From Crossiella sp. S99.2 (GTDB lineage: Bacteria > Actinomycetota > Actinomycetes > Mycobacteriales > Pseudonocardiaceae): a DNA stretch of 64,000 bases. Where the stretch lies: the NCBI RefSeq assembly GCF_023094165.1, contig NZ_JALMDK010000011.1, positions 124,001 to 188,000 on the forward strand, given 5' to 3'. A program made the translations under genes and the position numbers. Of the stretch, positions 17,578 through 25,751 are shown in pieces. Below the pieces are notes generated by a model that was not told the origin of the DNA, made no database searches, and was given only the letters and a program-made list of their open reading frames with translations. How positions within the stretch are numbered: the stretch's first letter is position 1; each line of letters starts with the position of its first letter.

Positions 17578-18449
17578 GCGAGCGCGGCCGCGGTGTCCTC
17601 GGGCGCTTCCTCCGGCAGGTAATGGTCACAGGGCAAGCCTTTTCCGCTGACCTGTTCGGCGTACTCGCGCCAGGCGGCGAGTACGTCGTAACTCCGTCCG
17701 ACAAAGCCCGCCTCGCCCCACAACGCGAGCAGCGGGCACTGGATTCGATTACCCGCGCGCGCGGCCGCGTCGTCGTGCACAAGATCAATTGACGCGGCCG
17801 CGCGATAGTCGGCGCAGGAGGCCGCGATCGCGGCGGGATCGCGGAAACAACGCACGTACTCCGCGATCGCGGCCTCAGCGAAGGGCGTGCCCCCGTGGTG
17901 CCGGGCGCCCATCCGGGCCCGGATCCAGAACTCGGGATCGTTGCCGATGAGCCGCTCCGGGATGCCATGCCCCGCGGCCAGGAAGAACCAGTGGTAGTAA
18001 CCGAGTCCGAAGTGCTTGTCCGCGTGGGTGAAGGTGTACCGGGTGGGCACGATGTCCAGCACGGCGAGCCGGGTGACGGACTCGGGATGGTCCAGCGCGA
18101 GCCGGTGCGCGACCCGGCCGCCACGATCGTGGCCCGCCACGGCGAACTGCTCGAAGCCGAGCCGCCGCATGACCGCCAGCTGATCGGAGGCCATGGCCCG
18201 CTTGCCGTATTCGGCATTGTCCGGTCCGGGCGCGGGCTTGTCGCTGTCGCCGTAACCCCGCAGATCGGTGAGCACCACGCTGAACCGCTCGGCCAGCCGC
18301 GGCGCGACCTCATGCCAGATCAGGTGCGTCTGCGGATAGCCGTGCAGCAGCAACAGCGGCGGCCCTTCCCCTGCGGTCACGGTGTGGATGCCGACACCGT
18401 CGGCGTCGACGATCCGGCTGGTGAAGCCACTGGGCAGCGGAACGCTCAT
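17559..18449 (-). CDS. Alpha/beta hydrolase, haloacetate (fluoroacetate) dehalogenase-like
   Basis: 296 residues. The nucleophile motif is AVAGHDRGGRVAH, with Asp108 and Arg109/Arg112 spaced exactly as the nucleophile and carboxylate-binding arginines of fluoroacetate dehalogenase. YYHWFFLA supplies the His153-Trp154 pair that binds halide in that enzyme. A later Asp in VLDIVPT and a C-terminal His in CDHYLPEEAP complete the triad. The enzyme would hydrolyse a small 2-halo acid to the hydroxy acid, though many relatives have other substrates. It overlaps the tartrate dehydrogenase gene by 4 bp, so the two are co-transcribed. Confidence 0.85.
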   Translation of the reverse strand: MSVPLPSGFTSRIVDADGVGIHTVTAGEGPPLLLLHGYPQTHLIWHEVAPRLAERFSVVLTDLRGYGDSDKPAPGPDNAEYGKRAMASDQLAVMRRLGFEQFAVAGHDRGGRVAHRLALDHPESVTRLAVLDIVPTRYTFTHADKHFGLGYYHWFFLAAGHGIPERLIGNDPEFWIRARMGARHHGGTPFAEAAIAEYVRCFRDPAAIAASCADYRAAASIDLVHDDAAARAGNRIQCPLLALWGEAGFVGRSYDVLAAWREYAEQVSGKGLPCDHYLPEEAPEDTAAALAAFFSQ

Positions 18450-19507
18450 CGCACGAACTCCAGCAACGCCTTGGTGAACTCCTCCGTGCTCGCGGTGCCG
18501 CCGAGATCAGGCGTGCGAACCCCGGTCCGCGCCAACAGCTCCGCCAACGCACCCTCCACAGTGGACGCCGCCTCGACGTGCCCGAGATGCTCCAGCATCA
18601 GCGCCGCGGTCCAGATCGCCCCGAGTGGATTGGCGATCCCCCGCCCCGCGATGTCCGGCGCCGACCCGTGCACCGGCTCGAACATCGACGGAAACTCCCG
18701 CTCCGGATTGAGATTCGCCGCAGGCGCCAGCCCAATGCCGCCGGCGACCGCCGCGGCCAGATCACTGAGGATGTCCCCGAAGAGATTCGACCCCACGATC
18801 ACATCAAACCGGGCCGGATCCAGCACGATCTTGGCGCACAACGCGTCAATGTGCTCCTGCTCCCAGCGCACGCCCGGATGGCCCGGCGCGGTCTCGGCGA
18901 CCAGCTCATCCCAGAACGGCAACGTGTGCACAATCCCGTTGGACTTGGTCGCCGAAGTCAACCGCCCCCGCCGAGCCCCGGCCAACGTGAACGCGTACTC
19001 CAGCACCCTGGTCACCCCAGCCCGGGTGAACACGGCTTCCTGCACCGCCATCTCCTCGGGAAACCCCCGGTTGAGCCGCCCCCCGATCTCGCTGTACTCC
19101 CCCTCCACGTTCTCCCGCACCACCACGAAGTCCACCGCGCCGGGTTCGGCCCCCCGCACCGGACTGGGCACGCCCGCGAACACCTTGATCGGCCGCAGAT
19201 TGACGTACTGGCGGAAACCACGGCGGATCGGGATCAACAGACCCCACAACGAGATGTGATCCGGCACCCCCGGGTCGCCAACCGCGCCAAGGAAGATCGC
19301 GTCATGGTGGCGAATCCGCTCGAGCCCATCGGCAGGCATCATCGCGCCGAGTTCGCGGTAGCGGGCACAGGACCAGTCGAACTCCTCGTAACTGAAGCGG
19401 ATGCCGTGGCGGGCGCCGACGGCGTCGAGCACCACGCAGGCCGCCGGGGTGACCTCCCGGCCGATGCCGTCGCCGGGGATGAGGGCGATGTGGTGGTGGG
19501 TTGTCAT
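18446..19507 (-). CDS. Tartrate dehydrogenase / beta-decarboxylating dehydrogenase family
   Basis: 353 residues of the isocitrate/isopropylmalate dehydrogenase fold. IALIPGDGIGREVTP starts the protein, VVVRENVEGEYSEIGG is the substrate-binding region, KSNGI and GSNLFGDILSDLAA hold metal and catalytic residues, and FEPVHGSAPDIAGRGIANP is the cofactor loop. LWGLLIPIRRGFRQYVNLRP fits the TtuC-like tartrate/D-malate branch better than LeuB. It oxidises a 2-hydroxy dicarboxylic acid with NAD. The downstream dehalogenase-like gene overlaps by 4 bp, suggesting a joint role in small hydroxy/halo acid use. The 5' side is an 805-bp repeat-rich gap. Confidence 0.9.
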   Translation of the reverse strand: MTTHHHIALIPGDGIGREVTPAACVVLDAVGARHGIRFSYEEFDWSCARYRELGAMMPADGLERIRHHDAIFLGAVGDPGVPDHISLWGLLIPIRRGFRQYVNLRPIKVFAGVPSPVRGAEPGAVDFVVVRENVEGEYSEIGGRLNRGFPEEMAVQEAVFTRAGVTRVLEYAFTLAGARRGRLTSATKSNGIVHTLPFWDELVAETAPGHPGVRWEQEHIDALCAKIVLDPARFDVIVGSNLFGDILSDLAAAVAGGIGLAPAANLNPEREFPSMFEPVHGSAPDIAGRGIANPLGAIWTAALMLEHLGHVEAASTVEGALAELLARTGVRTPDLGGTASTEEFTKALLEFVR

Positions 19508-19583
19508 GGTGTCGATGGGATCAGCGGGGTGGGGGCGCGGTCCAAGACTGGTTGCCGGTCAGGGCGATAGGCGGGGGCTATCA

Positions 19584-19602
19584 GGGCGGGTGGGGTGGCG
19601 GG
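19584..19602 (+). other. G-quadruplex-type sequence
   Basis: Four G runs (GGG-C-GGG-T-GGGG-TGGC-GGG) lie in 19 bases, a canonical G4 pattern on the plus strand, 77 bases upstream of the minus-strand tartrate dehydrogenase start. The surrounding 19550-19680 is strongly G-rich on this strand and holds no gene. Confidence 0.5.
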
Positions 19603-19696
19603 CTCGCGGCGGAGTGGGTTGGCGGCGCGCGGGTGGGTGCGCGGGTGGGCGGACGTGCAGCCGCTTGGACGGGTGTTCAGGCGGGTGGGCAGGCAA

Positions 19697-19755
19697 GCGC
19701 GCAGCGGCGTAGCTCGGCGCGCAGCGGCGTAGCTCGGCGGGTGCGGCGTAGCTCG
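19697..19755. repeat. 20-bp tandem repeat, about three copies
   Basis: Two identical 20-bp units (19697-19716, 19717-19736) ending CGGCGTAGCTCG are followed by a 19-bp variant (19737-19755) with the same 3' half. They lie in a non-coding stretch. Confidence 0.85.
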
Positions 19756-19815
19756 GCGGGTGCGGTTGGGCGGCTTGATGGCTTGGCTGCGCAGCGGTTT
19801 TGGCGGGTGTGAGCG

Positions 19816-20022
19816 GTTTGCCGAGCGCGGATGGAATCGCTAGCGTGAGTGTTCGCCGAGCGCTGGCGGTTCGCTTGCCACTGATGGTTTGCCCGACGTG
19901 GTCGGCTCGCGTAGCGCGGCTAACTTGTGTGGTGCTGGTGGCTCGCGCAGCAGGGGCGGTTCTCCTAGCGCGGGTAACCCGCCAGGCGCAAGTGGCAGCA
20001 GCGGTTCACTGGCAGAGGCGGG
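19816..20022. repeat. Degenerate 18-bp minisatellite in a gene desert
   Basis: Eleven units of exactly 18 bp start at 19816, 19834, 19852, 19870, 19888, 19906, 19924, 19942, 19960, 19978 and 20005, with one 9-bp half-unit at 19996. The rough consensus is TTCGCCNAGCGCGGGTGG. It occupies part of the 805-bp interval 19508-20312, in which I see no convincing gene. Some frames read the repeat as hexapeptides (for example PPALGE on the minus strand) but lack a start, ribosome site and coding-type codon bias. Confidence 0.85.
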
Positions 20023-20312
20023 GTTCTCCAGGCGTGACGAGCGGCTTGAATCACCCGATTGGGTAGGTGATCCAAACGCGAAGGCAACCAAAACGCGGGT
20101 TTCTGCGTTCCGCTAGAGAGCGGTGTGCGGGGCGGAGGGCCGAAGGCTCACTCGGGCGACTCGCTCGGTCGGGACCAGGCAACCGTCAGGCCAGGCAACC
20201 GCTGGGCATCGGGCAACCGCCGGGCGGGGAGTCGCGGCCGTGCGGTCGATCCGGGATGAGATCGACCGCCGGGTCCGTGTGTTGCTCGGCGAGTTGCCGG
20301 GCGGCTCGGGGC

Positions 20313-20843
20313 TCACCAGAAGTGGGCGACGTCCACCACGACTCGGTTGGGCAGGGTGAATACCCGGAACGGCAAGCGGGCGCGCACGCCCAGGCCGACC
20401 AGGGTCTGTCCTTCGAAGGAGCCGGCCCAGGCTACTTGGCGGAAGGTTTGGTAGCCGGTGACGTTGACCAGCTCGGCGCGGTTGGCCGGGTGGTAGGTCA
20501 GGTTGCCGTGTTCGTCGTAGGCCGGGGCGTCGACCTTGACCGAGAGGATGGCGCCGCCGCGCAGTGGCACTGGGTTGCCGGTGGGGTCTTCGGTCATTTC
20601 CGGGACGTAGCGCACGGTGTAGCCGTCGGCGGGGCCGCGGAGGTCGATGACCAGGCGGTCGTAGCAGTCCTGGCGGCCGGCGCGGATGTTGGTCAGTTCG
20701 GCCGTGGTGGTGGGGTTGGCGTGTTTGTCCGTGGAGCCCCAGGCCAGGCCGCAGTAGCCGGGTGTGGCTGAGGCGGTCAGGGGCGCGGTCAGCGCCATGG
20801 CCGCGAGTGCGGCCAGCAGTAAGGCCAATCGTCGTGACACCAT
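20313..20843 (-). CDS. Secreted AMIN-like domain protein
   Basis: 176 residues. A Sec signal peptide (RRLALLLAALAAMALTAPLTASA) is followed by a small beta-rich domain with two Cys and the pattern CYDRLVIDLRG ... YTVRYVPEM ... VPLRGGAILSVKV, which I recognise as the AMIN-like domain found in secreted actinobacterial proteins. The family is probably involved in envelope or polysaccharide binding. ATG 20843 fits the signal peptide. The gene stands alone after the repeat desert. Confidence 0.78.
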   Translation of the reverse strand: MVSRRLALLLAALAAMALTAPLTASATPGYCGLAWGSTDKHANPTTTAELTNIRAGRQDCYDRLVIDLRGPADGYTVRYVPEMTEDPTGNPVPLRGGAILSVKVDAPAYDEHGNLTYHPANRAELVNVTGYQTFRQVAWAGSFEGQTLVGLGVRARLPFRVFTLPNRVVVDVAHFW

Positions 20844-20976
20844 CTCGTGCTCCCCTCGGGAACCGGAAGTCCGGCTACCCGGCAGACGCCCGAGTCCTTC
20901 GGCTCGTTGTCCGGCCGTCGGCGACGTGTCCTGTTCGTGCCCGGAACGTCACCTGGCCCGTTCCGCCACCCACCTG

Positions 20977-21080
20977 ACCTGCTCCGCCGCCCGCCCAACC
21001 TGCTCCGCGACCCACTTGGTCTGCTCCGCCGCCTCCTCGGCCGACCTGGCCCGCCGCTTCCTCAGCCGACCTGGTCCGCC
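20977..21080. repeat. Phased repeats running into the LysR gene end
   Basis: The 12-mer ACCTGSTCCGCC (allowing single changes) recurs at 20977, 20998, 21019, 21044 and 21069, with spacings of 21, 21, 25 and 25 bp. The last copy lies inside the final codons of the LysR gene. The rest is in the 218-bp gap before the AMIN-like gene. Confidence 0.7.
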
Positions 21081-21952
21081 GACTCCGTGGCCACGGTCAG
21101 GAAAGCCTTGGCTGCGGGGGTGAGTGGGGCGGTTCTGGTGGCCAGGGCCAGGGTGAGGTGCGCGGGGGGTTCCAGGGTCAGGACCAGGGCGCCTGCTCGG
21201 TGGGCCAGGTCGGACCAGGAGTCGGCGAGGATGGCCAGGCCGACGCCGCTGAGTACCAGGGGCAGGATGGCTTCGCGGTGTTCGGTTTCGACGACCTGGT
21301 GGAGGTCTACGCCGCCGGCGCGGATTTGTTCGACCAGGCGGCGCATGCCGGTGCCGGGTTGGCCGACCACGATTCGTTGGCCGGCTAGGTCTTCCGGGCG
21401 GACCACCTGGTCGGGCTGGAAGGGGCCGTCGGGTGGGGCGATGAGGACGAAGCGTTGGCGGCCCAGTGGGATCAGGCGGATATCGGCTGCGGCGGGGAGT
21501 TCAGTGGCGCCGAGTAGGCCCAGTTCGGTGACGCCGGTGCGTACCGACTCGATCACCTCGGGGGCGGTGAAGGCGGCGCGGATGGTCACGGACAGGCCGG
21601 GGTGGCGGGTGGTGAACTCGGTGATCAAGTGGCTGAGCGGCTGCACTGCCTGGGAAGGCATGGCGGCGATTTCGACCCGGCCGACGGTGAGGCCGGCGGT
21701 GGAGGCGACGCTGGCGCGGGCGGTGTCCAGGCCGCGGACTACCTGGCGGGCGGGTTCGACCAGGGCGTGGCCGGCGTTGGTGAGCACCAGGCGGCGGCCG
21801 ACGCGGTGGAACAGGTCTTGGCCCAGGTCGCGTTCCAGTGCGCGGATCGCCTGGGACAGGGAGGGCTGGGCCAGGTAGAGCGCGGCGGCGGCCCGGTGCA
21901 CGCCGCCGTGGTCGACGACCGCGAGGAAGTAGGCGAGCTGCCGGGCATCCAT
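21062..21952 (-). CDS. LysR-family transcriptional regulator
   Basis: 296 residues. The N-terminal winged helix (LAYFLAVVDHGGVHRAAAALYLAQPSLSQAIRALE) is standard LysR, followed by a two-lobed effector domain (GRVEIAAMP, VILSGVGLAILAD-type segment). It starts 19 bp after the acyltransferase stop on the same strand and may be co-transcribed. The last residues, ESADQVG, are encoded by one unit of a repeat that continues beyond the stop, suggesting recent change of this gene end. Target genes unknown. Confidence 0.92.
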   Translation of the reverse strand: MDARQLAYFLAVVDHGGVHRAAAALYLAQPSLSQAIRALERDLGQDLFHRVGRRLVLTNAGHALVEPARQVVRGLDTARASVASTAGLTVGRVEIAAMPSQAVQPLSHLITEFTTRHPGLSVTIRAAFTAPEVIESVRTGVTELGLLGATELPAAADIRLIPLGRQRFVLIAPPDGPFQPDQVVRPEDLAGQRIVVGQPGTGMRRLVEQIRAGGVDLHQVVETEHREAILPLVLSGVGLAILADSWSDLAHRAGALVLTLEPPAHLTLALATRTAPLTPAAKAFLTVATESADQVG

Positions 21953-21971
21953 GACCTCGACGCTACCGGGC

Positions 21972-23948
21972 TCAGTGGGTCAGCGCGGGCAGCAACCGGC
22001 GGGCGAGCACCGGGGACAGCGAGGCCAGGAAACTGGCGGAGAGGTGGTTGTCGTCCAGGTAGACCTGGATGTTGCCGATCACCGGCGGGCAGCCGTCGGC
22101 CGCGCACAGGTAGTCGCTGAGGTCCACAAAGGACACGTTGGCTGGTATGTCCGGGATGGACAGGTAGGGCGGATGTTCCGGGTAGAGGTCGGCGCGGGTG
22201 GCCACGCAGTCGGGGGCGTCCGGGCCGAGTTCGTAGGCGCAGGTGGACGGCCAGTGGTCGAAGCGGGGGTTGTCCCGTAGTGCGACCACCGGGATGTTGG
22301 CTGCTGCCAGGCGTTTCCACTGTTCGACGAAGCCGGGTGGGGTGACCTCGGTGCGGCCGATCCTTACGTCCCGGCTGGCCAGGGTGAGCACGGCGTCCGG
22401 TTTGAGGTTGATGATCTCGGCCGCGGCGGCGGCGTTCCAGTCCACGCAGGGCTGATCGCCGGGCATGGACTCCGACGCGGTGGAGAACGGGCAGAGGCCC
22501 TTGAGCATGGCCACCACCCGCCAGTTGCGTTTGGCCGCGATCGGGCGGACCGCGGCCAGGTACTGCTGCATGTGCGAATCTCCCACCAGGACAACGGTTT
22601 TCGCAGGTTTGTCCATTGTGGACGTTGAGCACATCTCCAGGTCAGGGTTGCGGGCGGCGCGGGTGCAGTCGAGATCGTCCAGGGTGGCCCAGTCCTGGGG
22701 CAGGGCGATCCGGGGTGGCATCGGCGGCAGGTCGTCGGCGCCGCGGTACTGGAAGCCGGGGATCATGGCCTGCGCGCCTGGGTAGTCGCGGCTGCCGATG
22801 GTGATCGAGTAGCGGGCGTCGCGCAGGGCCAAGGCCTGCCAGGAGGTGGCCAGCGCGAGCACCGGGACGAGTAGCAGCGCGGCGAATCGGTAGGCGCCCC
22901 AACGGGTTGCGGGCAGCAGCCGGGTGGGCTGTTCGACCAGGCGGTGGGTCAGCGTGGCCAGCATGAGCGCGGCGCCGATCACCAGGATGCTGCCGCGCCA
23001 GCCGACCTGGTCGCCGCCGCGGGCGACCAGGTAGAGCACCAGCACCGGCCAGTGCCACAGGTACAGCGAGTAGCTGAGGTCGCCGAGCCGGACCAGCGGC
23101 CGGGCGGAGAGGACCCGGACCCCGTCCCCGGAGATGATCACCAGCGCGGCGGCCAGGGTTGGCCAGAGTGCGGCGTAGCCGGGGAACACGGTGCCCACGT
23201 CGATGATCAGGCCGCAGCTGATCAGCGCGAGGATCCCGAACCAACCGATCGGTCGGCGGAGGCGCTGTGACAGCGTGATCGCGTCCACTACGAGAGCCAG
23301 CAGGCCGCCGAGGGCGAACTCCCAGACCCGGGTGAAGGTGTTGAAGTAGGCGAACGGTTGGTCGGTTGCGGTGAGCACGACCGAGTAGGTCAGGGAGGCG
23401 GCGGTGAGCATGCCCAGTGCCAGGCCGACCCGACGGCGCAGTCCGCCGCGCCGGCGCAGCAGCAGCGCGATGAGCAGCGGTAGCAGCAGCATGATCTGGG
23501 CCTGCACGGACAGCGACCAGAAGTGCTGCACCGGGCTGGCCAGGTCGTTGCGGGCGAAGTAGTCCACCGAATCCGCGCCCAGCCGCCAGTTCTCCAGGAA
23601 CACCGCGGCCGCGAAGACCTCCCGGATGGTCTGGAACCAGCGTTCCGGCGGCAGGATCAGGTACGCCGCGACCGCGGTGGCCGCCAGCACCACCGCCGCC
23701 GCGGGGACCAGCCGGGTGAGCGTGCGGCCCCACTGCCGAGGCAGGTCGAGGCGGCCGCGTTCGGCGGCGCGGACCAACTGGCCGGTCAGCAGGAAGCCGG
23801 AGAGCAGGAAGAACACGTCCACGCCGCCGGAGATCCGGTCCGAGTAGACGTGGTAGATCACCACCAGTACCACCGCTAACGCGCGTAACCCTTGCAGCTC
23901 AGGGCGATACCCCCGGGTCGGGGTGCCGGTGATCTCGGCTCGGGTCAC
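21972..23948 (-). CDS. OafA/YrhL-type acyltransferase with C-terminal SGNH domain
   Basis: 658 residues from GTG 23948. The N-terminal acyltransferase-3 domain has ~10 membrane helices and family motifs: GYRPELQGLRALAVVLVVIYH with the conserved His, GGVDVFFLLSGFLLTG, and RLGDLSYSLYLWHWPVL. The C-terminal extracytoplasmic domain is an SGNH hydrolase/acyltransferase: VVLVGDSHMQQY (~440) and a late DDNHLS with the catalytic Asp-His pair. This fusion transfers acyl groups, often acetyl, to surface glycans or peptidoglycan, as in OafA and OatA. Divergent from a small unknown gene. Confidence 0.93.
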   Translation of the reverse strand: MTRAEITGTPTRGYRPELQGLRALAVVLVVIYHVYSDRISGGVDVFFLLSGFLLTGQLVRAAERGRLDLPRQWGRTLTRLVPAAAVVLAATAVAAYLILPPERWFQTIREVFAAAVFLENWRLGADSVDYFARNDLASPVQHFWSLSVQAQIMLLLPLLIALLLRRRGGLRRRVGLALGMLTAASLTYSVVLTATDQPFAYFNTFTRVWEFALGGLLALVVDAITLSQRLRRPIGWFGILALISCGLIIDVGTVFPGYAALWPTLAAALVIISGDGVRVLSARPLVRLGDLSYSLYLWHWPVLVLYLVARGGDQVGWRGSILVIGAALMLATLTHRLVEQPTRLLPATRWGAYRFAALLLVPVLALATSWQALALRDARYSITIGSRDYPGAQAMIPGFQYRGADDLPPMPPRIALPQDWATLDDLDCTRAARNPDLEMCSTSTMDKPAKTVVLVGDSHMQQYLAAVRPIAAKRNWRVVAMLKGLCPFSTASESMPGDQPCVDWNAAAAAEIINLKPDAVLTLASRDVRIGRTEVTPPGFVEQWKRLAAANIPVVALRDNPRFDHWPSTCAYELGPDAPDCVATRADLYPEHPPYLSIPDIPANVSFVDLSDYLCAADGCPPVIGNIQVYLDDNHLSASFLASLSPVLARRLLPALTH

Positions 23949-24014
23949 CCGTCCGAGCTTGCGGGGCAAGTCTGAAGCGGCCCTGAAGAGCGGCCGGTTC
24001 ACTAGAATCCCGGC

Positions 24015-24407
24015 ATGCTGCCCAAGGTGTCCGAGGACCGACTCCGCGCACTGCACGGACTGGCCGCGGACGTGCGCGACACACTCGCCGAGGCTGGACT
24101 GCCGATGACCGGCGACCTCGCACCTGGTCTCCGGGTGGGCGTCCGGGTCGAGGTGGATCCCGCCGACGACGAGGCGGGTGGGGTGTGGGTCGACTGGCAC
24201 ACCCATCCGCGGCTGGCGGAGGCGGCGGCGGACTGTGTCAACGAAAGGCGACTGGACGACCCGGTGCTGACCCGCCAGGGCGAGGTGATGGAGGCGATGC
24301 AACAGGCGATGCTGGCGATCCTCACCGCCGCGGGCTTCCAGGCCGGCGACCCGGACCACGACTACCGGCCGTATGAGCTACAGGTCACCGCGGGCCCACG
24401 GCCCTAA
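24015..24407 (+). CDS. Conserved-looking small protein of unknown function
   Basis: 130 residues from ATG 24015, acidic, with normal coding bias and no signal or membrane segment. The DPADDEAGGVWVDWHTHPRLAEA stretch has a beta-strand/helix character. I do not recognise the family. It diverges from the acyltransferase gene. Its TAA stop overlaps the TAG stop of the convergent acVLRF1 gene within the four bases CTAA. Confidence 0.6.
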   Translation: MLPKVSEDRLRALHGLAADVRDTLAEAGLPMTGDLAPGLRVGVRVEVDPADDEAGGVWVDWHTHPRLAEAAADCVNERRLDDPVLTRQGEVMEAMQQAMLAILTAAGFQAGDPDHDYRPYELQVTAGPRP

Positions 24408-25075
24408 GGTTCGGTGACCACCACTTCCACCGTGCGAGCGCGTTCGGCGGCGTCGTCGAGGATGGTGCGGCGGGGCTCGGGCACGTCCAGGATGCGGTCC
24501 TCGGCGCGGCTCATCAGCTCGGCGATGCGGCGGTCGGTGCGGAGTTCGGCCAGCGCGGCGCGGTCGCCACCCAGCATCACGGCGTCCACAGTGGACAGTT
24601 GGGGCACCAGCACCCGGAACACGTCGTCGGCCGCGGCCTGCAACGCGACCCTGGCCTGGCCTTCGCGGCGGCGGGCGAAACGTTGCTGAGACCAGCCGCC
24701 CGCCTTGTTGCGGCCGTGCACCTGGCGGCGGTCGGTGGTGGACAGCAGCACCTTGCCGCCCTCGGCGATGCCCAGGCTGTGCCCGCCGAGGCGGACCAGG
24801 ATCAGCGCGATCCGGCGCGGTCGCAGCAGGTGTGGCAGCAGCGGGTCCAGGTGCAGGCCGGGGCTGGTCACCGGGTCGCCGGGCAGGCCGCCGAAGGGGA
24901 TGGTCAGCTCGGCGCGGGCGCCGTCGGCGGCGGTGAAGACCGCCTGGTCCGGACCCAGCACCGACTCGGTGACGCCCTGGTGGCGGGTGCCGAAGCGCTC
25001 CAGGAACCCTTGCAGGCGTTCGGGTTCGACCTCGACCGCGCGGCCACCGCCGGCGACCTGGCGGACCCGGCTCAT
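24404..25075 (-). CDS. acVLRF1-family peptidyl-tRNA hydrolase (Vms1-like release factor)
   Basis: 223 residues from ATG 25075. The segment GRNKAGGWSQQRFARRREGQ is the conserved loop of the actinobacterial Vms1/eRF1-like family, counterpart of the catalytic loop that cleaves peptidyl-tRNA on stalled 60S/50S subunits. The fold is eRF1 domain 2-like (VDAVMLGGDRAAL strand-helix). The likely role is ribosome rescue. Its ATG overlaps the stop of the upstream methyltransferase-like gene (ATGA), so the two are translationally coupled. Confidence 0.82.
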   Translation of the reverse strand: MSRVRQVAGGGRAVEVEPERLQGFLERFGTRHQGVTESVLGPDQAVFTAADGARAELTIPFGGLPGDPVTSPGLHLDPLLPHLLRPRRIALILVRLGGHSLGIAEGGKVLLSTTDRRQVHGRNKAGGWSQQRFARRREGQARVALQAAADDVFRVLVPQLSTVDAVMLGGDRAALAELRTDRRIAELMSRAEDRILDVPEPRRTILDDAAERARTVEVVVTEP

Positions 25076-25677
25076 CGCGGGGCCAACGCGACGCACAGCG
25101 GCAGCGGGTGGCCGCTCTCGGCCGGGGACAGGCATTGCACCGCGGCGAAACCGGCGGCGGTCAGCGCCTCGGCGACCTCCTCCACCGAGAGCACCCGGTG
25201 ATGGGTGGACACCGAGCCGGCCACCGCCCAGCCCTCCGCGCCGCGGATGAGCTGCACGACGTCCAGACCGTAGGAGCCGCCGTCCTCGGCCCAGTCCCAC
25301 AGCTGCACGGTGACCTGGCGGTCCGGGCCGGAGCCGGTGACCCGCGGTGGCGGCGCGGTGGGCCGGAACACGCCGAGTTTGGCCAGCTCAGGCACTGCGG
25401 CGACGAGCACGCCGCCGGGGCGCAGCAGGCGGCGGATCTGGTTGAGCACGGTGCCCAGGGCGTTCTCGTGGGCCAGCCGGGGCAGCAGGTCGTCGTTGGC
25501 GCGCACCGCGTCGACCGGACCACGGACCACCCCGTCCAGGAGATCCATCAGGTCCACGCTGAGATGCCTGCCGGGACCGAGGACCGCGGCGGCCACATCG
25601 GCCAGGACGTCCTCTGGCGCGCGAGGCACCGGCACCACCTCCACGGGGGCGACGGGGGCTGGTTGCGAGCCGGTCAC
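25072..25677 (-). CDS. SAM-methyltransferase-like protein lacking an obvious motif I
   Basis: 201 residues from GTG 25677, with AGGG upstream. The C-terminal half looks like a class I methyltransferase: RRLLRPGGVLVAAVPE, then LSVEEVAEALTAAGFAAVQCL with the usual terminal strands. The glycine-rich SAM-binding loop expected near the N-terminus is not visible, and the N-terminal segment HLSVDLMDLLDGVVRGPVDAVRAND replaces it. It may be a degenerate or non-catalytic partner of acVLRF1, with which it overlaps by 4 bp. Confidence 0.6.
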   Translation of the reverse strand: MTGSQPAPVAPVEVVPVPRAPEDVLADVAAAVLGPGRHLSVDLMDLLDGVVRGPVDAVRANDDLLPRLAHENALGTVLNQIRRLLRPGGVLVAAVPELAKLGVFRPTAPPPRVTGSGPDRQVTVQLWDWAEDGGSYGLDVVQLIRGAEGWAVAGSVSTHHRVLSVEEVAEALTAAGFAAVQCLSPAESGHPLPLCVALAPR

Positions 25678-25751
25678 GATCGAAACCCTAAGACCACGGC
25701 GCCCCGGAGCGACCACTGGGTCACTCCGGGGCGCCGACGATCAACGCAACG

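Noticed and set aside
19816..20116. Hexapeptide-repeat reading frames in the 18-bp minisatellite
   Set aside because: No ribosome site or start in frame, stops in the extended frame and weak codon bias; treated as non-coding repeat.
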